Positions 28,138 through 37,562 of a stretch of 64,000 nucleotides of DNA are shown here, piece after piece (position 1 is the stretch's first letter; the number at the start of each line of letters is the position of its first letter). The notes below the pieces were generated by a model. The model was not told where the DNA came from and did no database searches. It was given only the letters and a program-made list of their open reading frames with translations. A program made the position numbers and the translations under genes. Source of the stretch: Microlunatus soli (lineage in GTDB: Bacteria; Actinomycetota; Actinomycetes; Propionibacteriales; Propionibacteriaceae); the NCBI RefSeq assembly GCF_900105385.1, contig NZ_LT629772.1, positions 5,580,001 through 5,644,000 on the forward strand. The letters run 5' to 3'.

Positions 28138-29427
28138 ATGACCATGCAGGCTCCGACGAGTCGTCCGAACATCGTCTACCTGCATTCGCACGACACCGGC
28201 CGGTACGTCGCACCCTACGGGCACGCGATGCCGACCCCGAACATCCAGCGACTCGCCGAGCAGGGGACCCTCTTCCGGCGAGCGTTCTCGGCCGCACCGA
28301 CCTGTTCGCCGTCTCGGGCGGCTCTGTTCACCGGCAGCCACCCTCATCAGAACGGGATGCTCGGGCTGACCCACCGAGGCTTCGAGCTGAACGACGGAAC
28401 CCAGCATCTGGTCGGGCTGCTGGGCGGAGCGGGTTACCGGACCGTGCTGGCGGGGTTGCAGCACATCTCCACCGACGTCGACCGGATCGGATACGACGAG
28501 GTCAGCACGGTGCAGAGTCATCGGGTCGAACACGTCGCGCCGGCAGCCGTGGATTTCGTCGATCGTGGCCTGTCCGAGCCGTTCTTCCTGGATGTCGGGT
28601 TCTTCGAGACCCACCGCCCCTTCCCGGCGCCGGACGGGGAGAATCCCGACTTTCTCGCGCCGCCGGTGCCGTTGCCCGACACCTCAGAGGTACGTACCGA
28701 CATGGCCGGCTACCGCAGGAGTGTGCGCACCCTCGACGAGGGCATCGGTGCGGTACTGGATGCCTTGGAGGCCAACGGGCTGAGCGAACGGACCCTGGTG
28801 ATCTGCACTACCGATCACGGCATCGCCTTCCCGCAGATGAAATGCAATCTGACCGATGCCGGGATCGGCGTGATGCTGATCATGCGTGGTCCCGGTGGCT
28901 TCACCGGAGGTGGTGTGGTCGACGCGATGGTGTCCCAGATCGACCTGCTGCCGACAGTTTGTGATCTTGCCGGCATCGAGCCGCCGGTCGGGCTGGCCGG
29001 CCACCCGCTGGGCCCGCTCGTCCGCGGTGAGACCGACGGCGTACACGACGAGATCTTCGCCGAGGTCAGCTATCACGCCGCGTACGAGCCGCAGCGCTGT
29101 GTCCGGACCGACCGGTGGAAGTACATCCGACGCTTCGACCATCGGGCCAGCCGGGTCTACCCCAACTGTGACGCCGGCCCCAGTAAAGCCCTTCTGGAGA
29201 AGGAGGGTTGGGACCAGCAGCCGCGCCCCGACGAGATGCTGTACGACCTGGTCTTCGATCCGAACGAGACCAACAACGTGATCGACGAACCGTACGCCGC
29301 AGCTCAGGCGACCGACCTGCGAGCCCGCCTGGACCGGTGGATGCAGGACACCGCCGACCCGTTGCTGCACGGCCCGGTCCCGGCTCCCGCCGGCGCCAAG
29401 ATCGACAGCGCAGACAAGACCACATGA
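28138..29427 (+). CDS. Sulfatase (arylsulfatase A family)
   Basis: A 429-aa alkaline-phosphatase-superfamily enzyme. The formylglycine motif is CSPSR with Cys56, so FGE-type maturation is expected. The N-terminal NIVYLHSHDTGRY keeps the region with metal-binding Asp, although the first Asp pair usual in sulfatases is replaced by His-Asp. STTDHGI-like ICTTDHGIAFP supplies further metal ligands, and the C-terminal LYDLVFDPNETNN is characteristic. There is no signal peptide, so it is cytoplasmic. ATG 28138 follows AGGAGG. The substrate is unknown. Confidence 0.92.
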   Translation: MTMQAPTSRPNIVYLHSHDTGRYVAPYGHAMPTPNIQRLAEQGTLFRRAFSAAPTCSPSRAALFTGSHPHQNGMLGLTHRGFELNDGTQHLVGLLGGAGYRTVLAGLQHISTDVDRIGYDEVSTVQSHRVEHVAPAAVDFVDRGLSEPFFLDVGFFETHRPFPAPDGENPDFLAPPVPLPDTSEVRTDMAGYRRSVRTLDEGIGAVLDALEANGLSERTLVICTTDHGIAFPQMKCNLTDAGIGVMLIMRGPGGFTGGGVVDAMVSQIDLLPTVCDLAGIEPPVGLAGHPLGPLVRGETDGVHDEIFAEVSYHAAYEPQRCVRTDRWKYIRRFDHRASRVYPNCDAGPSKALLEKEGWDQQPRPDEMLYDLVFDPNETNNVIDEPYAAAQATDLRARLDRWMQDTADPLLHGPVPAPAGAKIDSADKTT

Positions 29428-29840
29428 GGCCCAGACAAGTCCACAGGACAGCCGCGGAGACCGTCGAGCCTCGACTCGTGCGGAGAGTGGGTCGGGTCGT
29501 CCAGTCGCGGGCCGTGGTCGCCACGGCCGCGGCCCCGACGAGATCGAATCGCCGAGCGAGCCGGCGCGGCATGCGCCAGCGGTCGCGGACCCGCGGCGAG
29601 TCTCGCGAGCTGCCAAACGAGCGCGAATCGCAACCCCAGAACGCAACTCGCGGCACCCGACCGAGCCGGGAGGGCCCGGGACCGAGTCGGGGTGTGGCGG
29701 GCGTAAAGCGTATTCCGGGCGAGCCTGCGAGCCCGGAATCGCCCCGGGCGGGACTCGGTCCCGGGCCCTCCCGGCATCCACCGACCGGATTGCGAATCCA
29801 GCCCTTCGACAAGCTCAGGGCTCGGAGGTCCGCGCCGAGG
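29428..29840. repeat. Intergenic region with nested inverted repeats between sulfatase and leuB
   Basis: This 413-bp stretch has no credible gene. It contains 24-bp perfect arms at 29665-29688 and 29752-29775, enclosing a second perfect 9-bp stem ATTCCGGGC/GCCCGGAAT (29712-29720, 29731-29739). At 29800-29822 lies AGCCC-TTCGACAAGCTCA-GGGCT, a copy of the repeat also found near 42191. The genes on both sides converge. Confidence 0.75.
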
Positions 29841-30926
29841 TCAGACGGCGGATGCGATCGCGTCGCCGATGGCAGAGGTCGACCGCGACTCACCCGGAGT
29901 GCGACGCGAAATGTCTGCCAGGACGGCTTTTTCGACGCGGGCGGCTTGTTCGGCCATCCCCAGATGATCAAGCAACAGACCGACCGACAGGATCGTCGCG
30001 GTCGGATCGGCGACGCCCTTGCCGGCGATGTCGGGGGCGGAACCGTGCACCGGCTCGAACATCGACGGGTAGGCACCGGACGGGTTGATGTTGCCGCTGG
30101 CGGCCAGCCCGATGCCGCCGGTTACGGCACCGGCCAGATCGGTCACGATGTCGCCGAACAGGTTGTCGGTGACGATCACGTCGAACCGCGCGGGGTCGGT
30201 CGCCAGGAAGATCATCGCGGCGTCGACGTGCAGGTAGTCGGTGGTGACGTCGGGGTACTCGGCGGCGACCGACTCGAAGACCCGGTTCCACAGCCGGCCG
30301 GCGTTGACCAACACGTTGTGCTTGTGCACCAAGGTGATCTTGCCGCGCCGGCGGGCGGCGCGGGCGAAGGCATCGCGGACGACCCGCTCGACGCCGTACG
30401 CGGTGTTCACGCTGACTTCGGTGGCGATCTCGGCTGGAGTATCGGCGCGGACCACGCCGCCGTTGCCGACGTACAGGCCCTCGGTGCCCTCGCGGACGAC
30501 GACGAAGTCGATCTCCTTGCCGCCGACGACGGCGTCGGACAGCGGACTCGCGATGCCGGGGAACAGCCGGCTCGGGCGCAGGTTCACGTAGTGGTCGAAG
30601 GCGAAGCGGATCTTCAGGATCAGGCCGCGTTCCAGGATGCCGCTGGGCATCGACTTGTCGCCGGGTGCAGCACCGACGGCGCCGAACAGGATCCCGTCGG
30701 CTCCGCTCAGCTCATCCAGCACCGAGTCCGGCAGCACCTCGCCGGTCCGCTTCCACCGCTCGGCACCAAGATCGTATTCGGTCAGGCTGAACGTGTCCGG
30801 AGCCACCGCCTGCAGGACCTTGAGGCCCTCGGCAACCACCTCCGGACCGATGCCGTCACCGCCGATGACGGCGAGATCCTTGCCCTGCTTCTGATTCTCC
30901 GCGCTGACCTGATTCTGACTGCTCAC
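29841..30926 (-). CDS. leuB: 3-isopropylmalate dehydrogenase
   Basis: A 361-aa NAD-dependent oxidative decarboxylase of leucine synthesis. Substrate and metal residues are seen in [20 protein letters not shown], the Tyr/Lys region [36 protein letters not shown] and [15 protein letters not shown], all diagnostic of the isopropylmalate/tartrate dehydrogenase group. GTG 30926 is chosen; TACGAT lies 6 nt before it, so the mRNA is probably leaderless. Cytosolic homodimer. Divergent from ilvE across 112 bp. Closely related tartrate dehydrogenases cannot be excluded, but location among BCAA genes favours LeuB. Confidence 0.93.
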   Translation of the reverse strand: MSSQNQVSAENQKQGKDLAVIGGDGIGPEVVAEGLKVLQAVAPDTFSLTEYDLGAERWKRTGEVLPDSVLDELSGADGILFGAVGAAPGDKSMPSGILERGLILKIRFAFDHYVNLRPSRLFPGIASPLSDAVVGGKEIDFVVVREGTEGLYVGNGGVVRADTPAEIATEVSVNTAYGVERVVRDAFARAARRRGKITLVHKHNVLVNAGRLWNRVFESVAAEYPDVTTDYLHVDAAMIFLATDPARFDVIVTDNLFGDIVTDLAGAVTGGIGLAASGNINPSGAYPSMFEPVHGSAPDIAGKGVADPTATILSVGLLLDHLGMAEQAARVEKAVLADISRRTPGESRSTSAIGDAIASAV

Positions 30927-31038
30927 GGGGGCATCGTAGCCAGCAGGCCGGTCGACGCCAGCCCCCATCTCAGCCGTCAGTCACCCCACTCACCGACAAC
31001 CAGTTCTCCAGCAGAAAGGCAGTGCTAGCGTGCCGACC

Positions 31039-32124
31039 ATGAGCAGGCAGTTCGACGTTCGCCCCAACACCCGGCCGAGGAGCGACGCCGACCGGGCCGC
31101 CATCCTGGCTGACCCCGGATTCGGGCAGTATTTCAGCGATCACATGGCCACCGCGACCTGGACCAAGGACGCCGGCTGGCACGACCGTGAGGTGGGTCCG
31201 TACAGGCCGTTCGAACTCGACCCGGCGGCAGCCGTGCTGCACTACGCGCAGGAGATCTTCGAAGGGCTGAAGGCCTACCGGCACGCCGACAACTCGATCT
31301 GGCTGTTCCGGCCGGAGAAGAACGCCGAGCGGATGGCACGATCGGCGCGCCGGCTCGCGCTGCCGGAACTGTCGACCGAGGACTTCCTGGACAGCATCGA
31401 GACGCTGGTGCGAACCGATCATGCCTGGGTTCCCAGTGGCGGCGAGGGCAACTTCTACATCCGGCCGTTCATGTTCGCGTCCGAGACGTTCCTGGGAGTC
31501 CGACCGTCGCAGACCGTGACCTATTGCTGCATCGCCGGGCCGGCCGGTTCCTATTTCGCCAACGGTGTGCAGCCGGTCGACATCTGGTTGTCCACCAACT
31601 ACGTCCGATCTGCACCGGGCGGTACCGGTGCAGCGAAGACCGGTGGCAATTACGCGGCCAGCCTGGTCGCGCAGCAGGAGGCCTACGACCACGGTTGTGA
31701 GCAGGTGTTGTTCACCGACGGTGCGGAGCGTAAATGGGTCGAGGAACTCGGCGGCATGAACATCTACTTCGTCACGACCGATGGCGAGTTGATCACACCG
31801 TCGCTGGAGGGCACGATCCTCGAGGGCGTCACCCGGGACTCGGTGCTGACCCTGGCGGCCGATCGCGGACTGAAACCGGTAGAACGACGGATCAGCATCG
31901 ATGAGGTCTTCGACGGTATCGGCGACAAGTCGATCACCGAGATCTTCGCCTGCGGCACCGCTGCCGTGATCAATCCGGTCGGGTCGTTGCGGACGGCCGA
32001 TGCGGTCCACACGGTCGCCGACGGTCACCCGGGCGAGCACACCGAAGGACTGCGCCAGGCGTTGCTGGACATCCAGTACGGCCGTGCCGAGGACAGTCGC
32101 GGCTGGCTCCGCAAGGTTTGCTGA
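31039..32124 (+). CDS. ilvE: Branched-chain amino acid aminotransferase
   Basis: A 361-aa fold-type IV PLP enzyme that performs the last step to Val, Leu and Ile. The PLP lysine is Lys200 in GGTGAAKTGGNYA. Other landmarks are LHYAQEIFEGLKAYR, FYIRPFMFASE, WVEELGGMNIYFV and the C-terminal EIFACGTAAVINPVG, which match group II BCATs. ATG 31039 is preferred to GTG 31030; TAGCGT ends 7 nt before the ATG, suggesting a leaderless mRNA. Confidence 0.96.
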   Translation: MSRQFDVRPNTRPRSDADRAAILADPGFGQYFSDHMATATWTKDAGWHDREVGPYRPFELDPAAAVLHYAQEIFEGLKAYRHADNSIWLFRPEKNAERMARSARRLALPELSTEDFLDSIETLVRTDHAWVPSGGEGNFYIRPFMFASETFLGVRPSQTVTYCCIAGPAGSYFANGVQPVDIWLSTNYVRSAPGGTGAAKTGGNYAASLVAQQEAYDHGCEQVLFTDGAERKWVEELGGMNIYFVTTDGELITPSLEGTILEGVTRDSVLTLAADRGLKPVERRISIDEVFDGIGDKSITEIFACGTAAVINPVGSLRTADAVHTVADGHPGEHTEGLRQALLDIQYGRAEDSRGWLRKVC

Positions 32125-32156
32125 TCATGGCCGGCCGCTGAACGCCGGGGGAGTCC

Positions 32157-32630
32157 GTGATCAAGGAGCTGGTCGCCGGCGTCGTGGCCACCACCTGGAA
32201 GCGGCTGCACGGCCCTGCCCAATGGCGGATCCTGTGGCTCAAGCACGCCACCTTCATGATCGGCGTCACCGGGGTCGTCCTCGATGATCATGATCGGGTG
32301 TTGTTGCTGAAACACCGCTTCTGGAAAGACTGCCCGTGGGGTACGCCGTCCGGCTACATCGAACGCGGCGAGACGATCGAGGCGGGTTTCGCCCGGGAGG
32401 TCGCCGAGGAGACCGGTCTCACGGTCGGCCAGGTCGCGATCCACAAGATCAACTCCGGTTTCCGGTTGCGGATGGAGGTCAGTGTGATCGGTCGGCTGAT
32501 CGGGGCCGCGGAGCCCCAGGTCGATGGTGTCGAAGTGACCGAGGCGAGATTCTTCCGCCGCGACGAGCTGCCGGACGGCTTGCGAGCCAGCCAGCGCGAG
32601 GTCATTCTGGCTGCCGGCGCTACCTCGTGA
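32157..32630 (+). CDS. Nudix hydrolase
   Basis: A 157-aa protein with a complete Nudix box starting at Gly66: GYIERGETIEAGFAREVAEETGL. N-terminal residues form an amphipathic helix before the FMIGVTGVVLDDHDRVLLLKH strand pair. GTG 32157 follows GGGGGAG. It sits 32 bp after ilvE and may be co-transcribed. Substrate (a nucleoside diphosphate derivative) is not predictable. Confidence 0.92.
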   Translation: MIKELVAGVVATTWKRLHGPAQWRILWLKHATFMIGVTGVVLDDHDRVLLLKHRFWKDCPWGTPSGYIERGETIEAGFAREVAEETGLTVGQVAIHKINSGFRLRMEVSVIGRLIGAAEPQVDGVEVTEARFFRRDELPDGLRASQREVILAAGATS

Positions 32631-32769
32631 ACAAACAGTCGCCCCGCCGGTGCTCGCCGTGCCGTGCTTTCCGCTGAATCGATTCACTGCAGTGCTTGCT
32701 GTCCTGCTCGTCGTCTCAGCATCTGACCATGGGGTGGCCTTGAATGCGACAGCGGCGCAGACTGTCGGC

Positions 32770-32799
32770 ATGGCATTCCAGGCCCTCATCATTACTTAG
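32770..32799 (+). CDS. cimA leader peptide (isoleucine attenuator)
   Basis: A 9-residue ORF, M-A-F-Q-A-L-I-I-T, then TAG. Tandem Ile codons ATC ATT directly before Thr and the stop, with ATT and ACT rare in this DNA, are the expected sensors for isoleucine, the end product of the citramalate route. The stop overlaps the first hairpin arm, and a strong terminator follows. No good Shine-Dalgarno sequence is seen; an in-frame GTG upstream could extend the peptide. Confidence 0.75.
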   Translation: MAFQALIIT

Positions 32800-32824
32800 C
32801 GCGCTGCGACCTCGTCCAGCGCGC
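32799..32824 (+). promoter_or_regulatory. First hairpin of the cimA attenuator
   Basis: GCGCGCTG (32799-32806) and CAGCGCGC (32817-32824) form a perfect 8-bp stem with a 10-nt loop, beginning at the last base of the leader stop codon. A ribosome stalled at the Ile codons would alter its folding. Confidence 0.7.
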
Positions 32825-32825
32825 C

Positions 32826-32856
32826 AAACCTCCTGTCGTCCAACGGGAGGTTTTTT
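32826..32856 (+). terminator. Attenuator terminator before cimA
   Basis: AAACCTCC (32826-32833) pairs with GGAGGTTT (32846-32853), and T6 (32851-32856) follows. This is a textbook intrinsic terminator placed 44 bp before the cimA start. Confidence 0.85.
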
Positions 32857-32899
32857 CATGCCCGGTCGTGCCACAGACCCCCATCCCGCGAAGGAAATC

Positions 32900-34510
32900 A
32901 TGTCAACACAGCCCTCGGCGCCGTTCGACAAGCCCGCCGAGTTCCATGTCTACGACACGACGCTGCGGGACGGCGCGCAGCAGGAAGGCCTGCGGCTGTC
33001 GGTCCAGGACAAGCTGCAGATCGCCGGCTACCTGGACGAGCTGGGAGTGGACTACATCGAGGGCGGCTGGCCGGGCGCCAACCCCAACGACACCGCCTTC
33101 TTCGCCGCCGCGACGTCGGGGGAGTTGGTGCTGAAGAACGCCACCCTGACCGCCTTCGGATTCACCCGCCGGGTCGGTGGCAAGGCTGCCGACGATCCGT
33201 TGACGGCGGCACTGCGGGACTCCGGTGCCGGCGTCGCCTGCGTGGTGGCCAAGAGCCATGATCAACACGTCCTGCGTGCCCTGCGGACCACGTTGCAGGA
33301 GAACCTGGCGATGGTCACCGACACCGTCGCCCACCTGGTGGCGGAGGGCCAACGGGTCTTCCTGGACTGCGAGCACTTCTTCGACGGCTTCCGGGAGAAC
33401 AAGGCCTACGCCACCGAGGTCGTCCGGGCCGCTACCGAGGCCGGCGCAGAGGTCGCCGTACTGTGCGACACCAACGGCGGAATGCTGCCGCCCTGGGTCG
33501 GCGACATCGTCGCCGAGGTCGCCGAGACCACCGGTGCCAAGGTCGGCATCCACGCCCACAACGACTCCGGCTGTGCGGTCGCCAACACGATGGCGGCCGT
33601 GGATGCCGGGGCGATGCACGTCCAGGGCACCATCAACGGGTACGGCGAACGCACCGGCAATGCCGACCTGCTTCCGGTGGTGGCCAATCTCGAACTCAAG
33701 TACGGCTGGCAGTTGCTGCCGGCCGGATCGCTGGCAGAGGCGACGCGACTATCCCATGCGATCGCCGAAGTGACGAACGTTCCACCGAGCAATCGTCAGC
33801 CCTATGTTGGCCTGTCATCCTTCGCCCACAAGGCGGGTTTGCATGCCAGCGCGATCAAGGTCGATCCGAACCTCTACCAACACGTCGATCCGGCGTTGGT
33901 CGGCAACGACATGCGGATGCTGGTGTCCGACATGGCGGGCCGGGCCAACATCCAGATCAAGGGCGAGGAACTCGGGTTCGACCTCTCCGACCGGGACCTG
34001 GCGGCGAAGATCACCGACAAGGTCAAGGAACGCGAGGCAGCCGGCTACACCTACGAGGGTGCCGATGCCAGCTTCGAGCTGATGCTGCGCGCCGAGCTTG
34101 ATCAACTGCCGGAGTTCTTCGTTGCCCGGTCCTGGCGGGTCTTCACCCAGTCCATCCACGGCCACGCCGACGATCGCCACGAGGTGGACACCGAGGCGAC
34201 CATGCGGCTGGAGGCCGGCGGCAGCACGATCCGTGTCGTCGGTGAGGGCAACGGTCCGGTGAACGCTCTTGATCATGCTCTCCGGCAGGCGCTGTTGCCG
34301 TCCTACCCTGCGGTGGAACGCTTCGAGCTCAGCGACTACCGGGTCCGGATCCTCGATCAAGGACATGGCACCGACGCCACCATCCGGGTGCTGATCCAGA
34401 CCACCGACGGGTTGCGCAGCTGGACCACTGTCGGTGTCGGACAGAACGTGATCGAGGCTTCCTGGGAAGCGCTGGCCGAGGCGTACAGCTACGGCCTGCT
34501 GCACGCCTGA
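32900..34510 (+). CDS. cimA: Citramalate synthase
   Basis: A 536-aa member of the 2-isopropylmalate/homocitrate synthase family. [17 protein letters not shown] at the N-terminus, with QQEG instead of the LeuA QSP pattern, together with [40 protein letters not shown], identifies the CimA class that joins pyruvate and acetyl-CoA. A C-terminal allosteric (LeuA dimer) domain follows from about 400. The product citramalate leads, through LeuCD and LeuB, to 2-ketobutyrate and isoleucine without threonine deaminase. ATG 32900 has AAGGAA upstream; the longer frame reaching back through the terminator is not used. Confidence 0.95.
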   Translation: MSTQPSAPFDKPAEFHVYDTTLRDGAQQEGLRLSVQDKLQIAGYLDELGVDYIEGGWPGANPNDTAFFAAATSGELVLKNATLTAFGFTRRVGGKAADDPLTAALRDSGAGVACVVAKSHDQHVLRALRTTLQENLAMVTDTVAHLVAEGQRVFLDCEHFFDGFRENKAYATEVVRAATEAGAEVAVLCDTNGGMLPPWVGDIVAEVAETTGAKVGIHAHNDSGCAVANTMAAVDAGAMHVQGTINGYGERTGNADLLPVVANLELKYGWQLLPAGSLAEATRLSHAIAEVTNVPPSNRQPYVGLSSFAHKAGLHASAIKVDPNLYQHVDPALVGNDMRMLVSDMAGRANIQIKGEELGFDLSDRDLAAKITDKVKEREAAGYTYEGADASFELMLRAELDQLPEFFVARSWRVFTQSIHGHADDRHEVDTEATMRLEAGGSTIRVVGEGNGPVNALDHALRQALLPSYPAVERFELSDYRVRILDQGHGTDATIRVLIQTTDGLRSWTTVGVGQNVIEASWEALAEAYSYGLLHA

Positions 34511-34528
34511 GTCAGCGGGCCGGCTGAC
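34511..34528. terminator. Short hairpin between convergent cimA and monooxygenase genes
   Basis: GTCAGC (34511-34516) and GCTGAC (34523-34528) pair directly after the cimA stop. No T-tract is present. Confidence 0.35.
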
Positions 34529-34535
34529 CAAGCGA

Positions 34536-35870
34536 TCACGCGATCGCGGCAACCTCCCCGGACCGTCCGGCCGGTCGTTGCAGCCCGTAGTGATCACGCA
34601 ACGTGGCGCCGGTGTACTCACGACGGAACAGCCCGCGATCGCGCAGGATCGGGATCACTTGATCGACGAAGCTGACCAGATCACCGGGCAGCGCCGGCGG
34701 CATGATGTTGAAACCGTCGGCAGCCCCGGTGCTGAACCAGTCCTCGATGGTGTCGGCCACCTGCTCCGGCGTGCCGTGGAAGGTCCGATGACCTCGACCG
34801 CCACCCAGCCTCAAGATCAACTCACGGACGGTCAGACGTTCACTGCGGGCCAGTTCGACGATCAACGTATAGCGGCTCTTGGCACCCTCGATCTCGTCCT
34901 CGGCAGGAAGATCGGCCGGCAGCTGTGCGTCCAACGGGAGATGATCGAGCGGCACCCGTAGCGTCCGCGCCAGTTGCGCCCGGCCGTACTCGGGATCGAC
35001 GTGTTCGTCGAAGAGCCGGCTGCGTTCGGCTGCCTCGGCCTCGGTCGATCCGACGATCGGAACGATGCCGGGCAGGATCTTGATCGTCTCCGGATCCCGT
35101 CCCAGCGCGGCGGTCCGGGTCTTCAGGTCGACGTAGAAGGCCCGGGCATCCTCGACGGTCTGCTGGGCTGTGAACACCGCCTCGGCGTAACGCGCCGCGA
35201 AGGCCTTGCCGTCCTCCGACGATCCCGCCTGGACCAGGAGCGGATGACCCTGCGGCGGACGGGACACGTTCAACGCGCCCTCGACCGAGAAGAACTCACC
35301 GCGATGGCCGATCGGCCGGACCCGCTCCGGGTCGGCCCAGATGCCGGCCTGCTGGTCGGCCAGCACGGCATCGTCGGCCCAGCTGTCCCACAGGGCCACG
35401 GCGACGTCGACGAACTCGGCGGCCCGCCGATAGCGGGAGGCATGATCGGCTTGATCATCGAGGTTGAAGTTCCGAGCGGCCTCCGGTCCCGCAGTCGTGA
35501 CGATGTTCCACCCGGCCCGGCCGTGACTGACATGGTCGAGCGAGGCGAACCGGCGGGCCAGGTTGTACGGCTCGTTGTAGCTGGTCGATGCGGTTGCGAT
35601 CAGCCCGATCCTGCTGGTGGCCGCGGCCAGGGCGGTCAGCAGCACGGTGGGTTCGAGCACGCTCGACGGGCGCCGCGCAACGCCGCGGGACACCGGTGAG
35701 TCGGCCAGGAAGAGCGAGTCGAAGGTGCCTCGTTCGGCCAGCTGGGCCAGCGCGACGAAGTGCTCGACCGCCGTGCTGCCGGTCGGATCGGATTCGGGCA
35801 GCCGCCAGGCCGCTTCGTGATGTCCCGCGCTCATCAGGAACGCGTTGAGATGGAGCTGTCGTGAGGTCAT
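34536..35870 (-). CDS. FMN-dependent monooxygenase (NtaA/SnaA/DszA family)
   Basis: A 444-aa bacterial-luciferase-like flavin monooxygenase. The family start LHLNAFLMSAGHHEAAWR and the block RFASLDHVSHGRAGWNIVTTAGPEAARNF are diagnostic. HPLLVQAGSSEDGKAFAARYAEAVFTAQ follows. Such enzymes use FMNH2 supplied by a separate flavin reductase to cleave C-S or C-N bonds. It is the last gene of the organosulfur operon whose first gene is that reductase, so a desulfonation or sulfone role is likely. ATG 35870. No N-terminal signal. Confidence 0.92.
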   Translation of the reverse strand: MTSRQLHLNAFLMSAGHHEAAWRLPESDPTGSTAVEHFVALAQLAERGTFDSLFLADSPVSRGVARRPSSVLEPTVLLTALAAATSRIGLIATASTSYNEPYNLARRFASLDHVSHGRAGWNIVTTAGPEAARNFNLDDQADHASRYRRAAEFVDVAVALWDSWADDAVLADQQAGIWADPERVRPIGHRGEFFSVEGALNVSRPPQGHPLLVQAGSSEDGKAFAARYAEAVFTAQQTVEDARAFYVDLKTRTAALGRDPETIKILPGIVPIVGSTEAEAAERSRLFDEHVDPEYGRAQLARTLRVPLDHLPLDAQLPADLPAEDEIEGAKSRYTLIVELARSERLTVRELILRLGGGRGHRTFHGTPEQVADTIEDWFSTGAADGFNIMPPALPGDLVSFVDQVIPILRDRGLFRREYTGATLRDHYGLQRPAGRSGEVAAIA

Positions 35871-35942
35871 GGTGGCCCTTTGCTGGGTTCGGAAGGGTCG
35901 GAAGAATGAGGTGCGTGAGGGTGGGCCCGCTCTGATTCAGGC

Positions 35943-36695
35943 TCAGGCCGCGTGCTCGATCCGGACGCCGAGGTGGCCGAGCAGCTCGGCCCGCAGTCGG
36001 CCGAACTCGGGATCGGCATGATCACGATCGGCACCCAGCCGTACGGTGATGTCGGCGGCCAGCCGGCCCTGGTCGAGGACCACGACCCGATCGGCCAGGT
36101 CGATCGCTTCGTCGACATCGTGGGTGACCAACAGGACGGCCGGCCGGTGCCGGACGCAGAGCGTCCGCAACAGGTCATGCATCCGGATCCGGGTCAGCGC
36201 GTCCAGCGCGCCGAACGGCTCGTCGGCCAACAACAACTCCGGTGCCCGTACCAAGGACCTGGCCAGCGCCACCCGTTGCTGTTCGCCGCCGGACAGTTCG
36301 GTCGGCCAGGCTCGTTCGCGACCGGCCAAGCCGACCTCGGCGAGGGCCTCGATGCCCCTGGTCGTGGTGTCCGGGCCGCCCAATCCGAGGATGACGTTGT
36401 CCAGCACCCGTGCCCACGGCAGCAGTCGAGCGTCCTGGAAAACCACCGAGACGCTGTCCGGTGTGTCGATCGCTCCTGAGCCGGTGACGTCGTGATCAAG
36501 GCCGGCGATGGCGCGGAGCAGGGTGCTCTTGCCCGAGCCGCTGCGGCCGAGGATGGCGACGAACTCGTCGGCGTGGATGGTCAGATCCAGACCGTTCAGC
36601 ACCTGATGATCACCGAAACTGCGGTTCAGCTGGTGTACCGAGACCGAGGTCCTGGCGGTCGCTTCGGCGGTCAGTCGGCCAGTGTGCGTCGCCAT
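35943..36695 (-). CDS. ssuB: Sulfonate-type ABC transporter ATP-binding protein
   Basis: A 250-aa ATPase. Walker A GRSGSGKST near residue 50, Q-loop VFQDARLLPW, signature LSGGEQQRVALARSL, Walker B LLLADEPFGALD and switch His in VTHDVDEAIDLADRV are those of the nitrate/sulfonate/taurine group. ATG 36695 overlaps the 3' end of the permease gene by 25 bp and has AAAGGTG upstream. The longer open frame to 37562 actually carries the permease N-terminus. Confidence 0.93.
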   Translation of the reverse strand: MATHTGRLTAEATARTSVSVHQLNRSFGDHQVLNGLDLTIHADEFVAILGRSGSGKSTLLRAIAGLDHDVTGSGAIDTPDSVSVVFQDARLLPWARVLDNVILGLGGPDTTTRGIEALAEVGLAGRERAWPTELSGGEQQRVALARSLVRAPELLLADEPFGALDALTRIRMHDLLRTLCVRHRPAVLLVTHDVDEAIDLADRVVVLDQGRLAADITVRLGADRDHADPEFGRLRAELLGHLGVRIEHAA

Positions 36696-37562
36696 GACAG
36701 CACCTTTCGGGAGACGGAGCGGACCACGGTGTCTGACAGCAGCCCGAAGATCGCGTAGATCAGCAGCCCGACGAAGATCACGTCGAGTTGTCCGTAGCCG
36801 CGAGCCAAGGTCATCATGTAGCCGATCCCGCTGGTGGCGTTCACCTGTTCGACCACCACCAGCGACATCCAGGACCCGGTGACGGCGAACCGCAGACCGA
36901 GCAGGAAGCCCGGCAACGCCCCGGGGAGGATCACCCGGCGGACGAAGTCCGCCCGGCGAAGGCCGAGCGTCTCGGCCAGCTCGACGTAACGACTGTCGAT
37001 CGACCGCAGCCCGTTGTGGGTGTGCAGATAGATCGGAATCAACACACCGAGACCGATGGTGATGATCTTCATCCATTCGCCGATCCCGAACCAGAGGATC
37101 AACAACGGGATCAGGGCCAGCGAAGGGATCGCACGCTTGACTTGGATCGGCCCGTCGATGATCACCTCGCCGATCCTGGTCAGACCGGAGAACAGCGCCA
37201 ACGCGACACCGGCGACGATGCCCAATGCCAGCCCGACGGCGGCTCGCATCAGCGACACGCTCAGATCGGTCTGCAGGGTGCCGCGCTGGACCAGTTCGAT
37301 GCCGGTACCGACCACCGACCACCGACCACGGGGTCGGCAGGATCCGGACGTCGATCAGTCCGAGTCCGGACCCGGCGGACCACAGCCCGAGCAATGCGAG
37401 CGGGCCGATCACCACCCGTCCGGGAATGGGCCGTCCCGGAGACAGTCGGGATCCGCGCCGTCGGGTGTCGGTGCCCCGATCGTCGGCAGCCGTGCGGTCG
37501 CGGGGGTCGGATCTTCGGTCGTCGACGACCGGTTCGACACGATCGAGAACACCGTCGGTCAT
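36671..37562 (-). pseudogene. ssuC: Sulfonate-type ABC permease, frameshifted by a 7-bp repeat
   Basis: The permease is split over two frames. From ATG 37562 (overlapping the binding protein stop as ATGA) the frame encodes a basic N-terminus, the first membrane segment VVIGPLALLGLW and RILPTPWSVVG. Then the frame is lost, and the rest (TGIELVQRGTLQTDL to the end) reads in another frame down to 36671. At the break the coding strand has three tandem GTGGTCG units; with two, the protein would read straight through at about 295 aa. The C-terminal part keeps the EAA-type loop ELAETLGLRRADFVRRVILPGALPG. GTG 37315 could restart translation but would drop the first segment. Mutation, phase variation or sequence error are all possible. 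Confidence 0.8.
37310..37330. repeat. Three tandem 7-bp units at the ssuC frameshift
   Basis: CGACCAC occurs three times without gap (37310-37316, 37317-37323, 37324-37330). Removing one unit restores a continuous permease frame. Such arrays change length by slippage. Confidence 0.9.

Noticed and set aside
29208..31028. A 606-codon plus-strand open frame over sulfatase end, repeats and leuB
   Set aside because: Antisense to a well-supported leuB and low-complexity in the repeat region.
32744..32899. N-terminal extension of cimA by 52 residues
   Set aside because: It would be translated through the attenuator hairpins and terminator; the ATG at 32900 has a ribosome site and a normal CimA start.
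33000..34510. Annotation of cimA as leuA (2-isopropylmalate synthase)
   Set aside because: The DGAQQEG motif and the overall pattern fit citramalate synthase, and the leader carries Ile rather than a run of Leu codons.
35943..37562. A single 539-aa protein fusing permease and ATPase
   Set aside because: After the permease N-terminus this frame is non-homologous sequence until the ATPase start at 36695; it results from the frameshift in ssuC.
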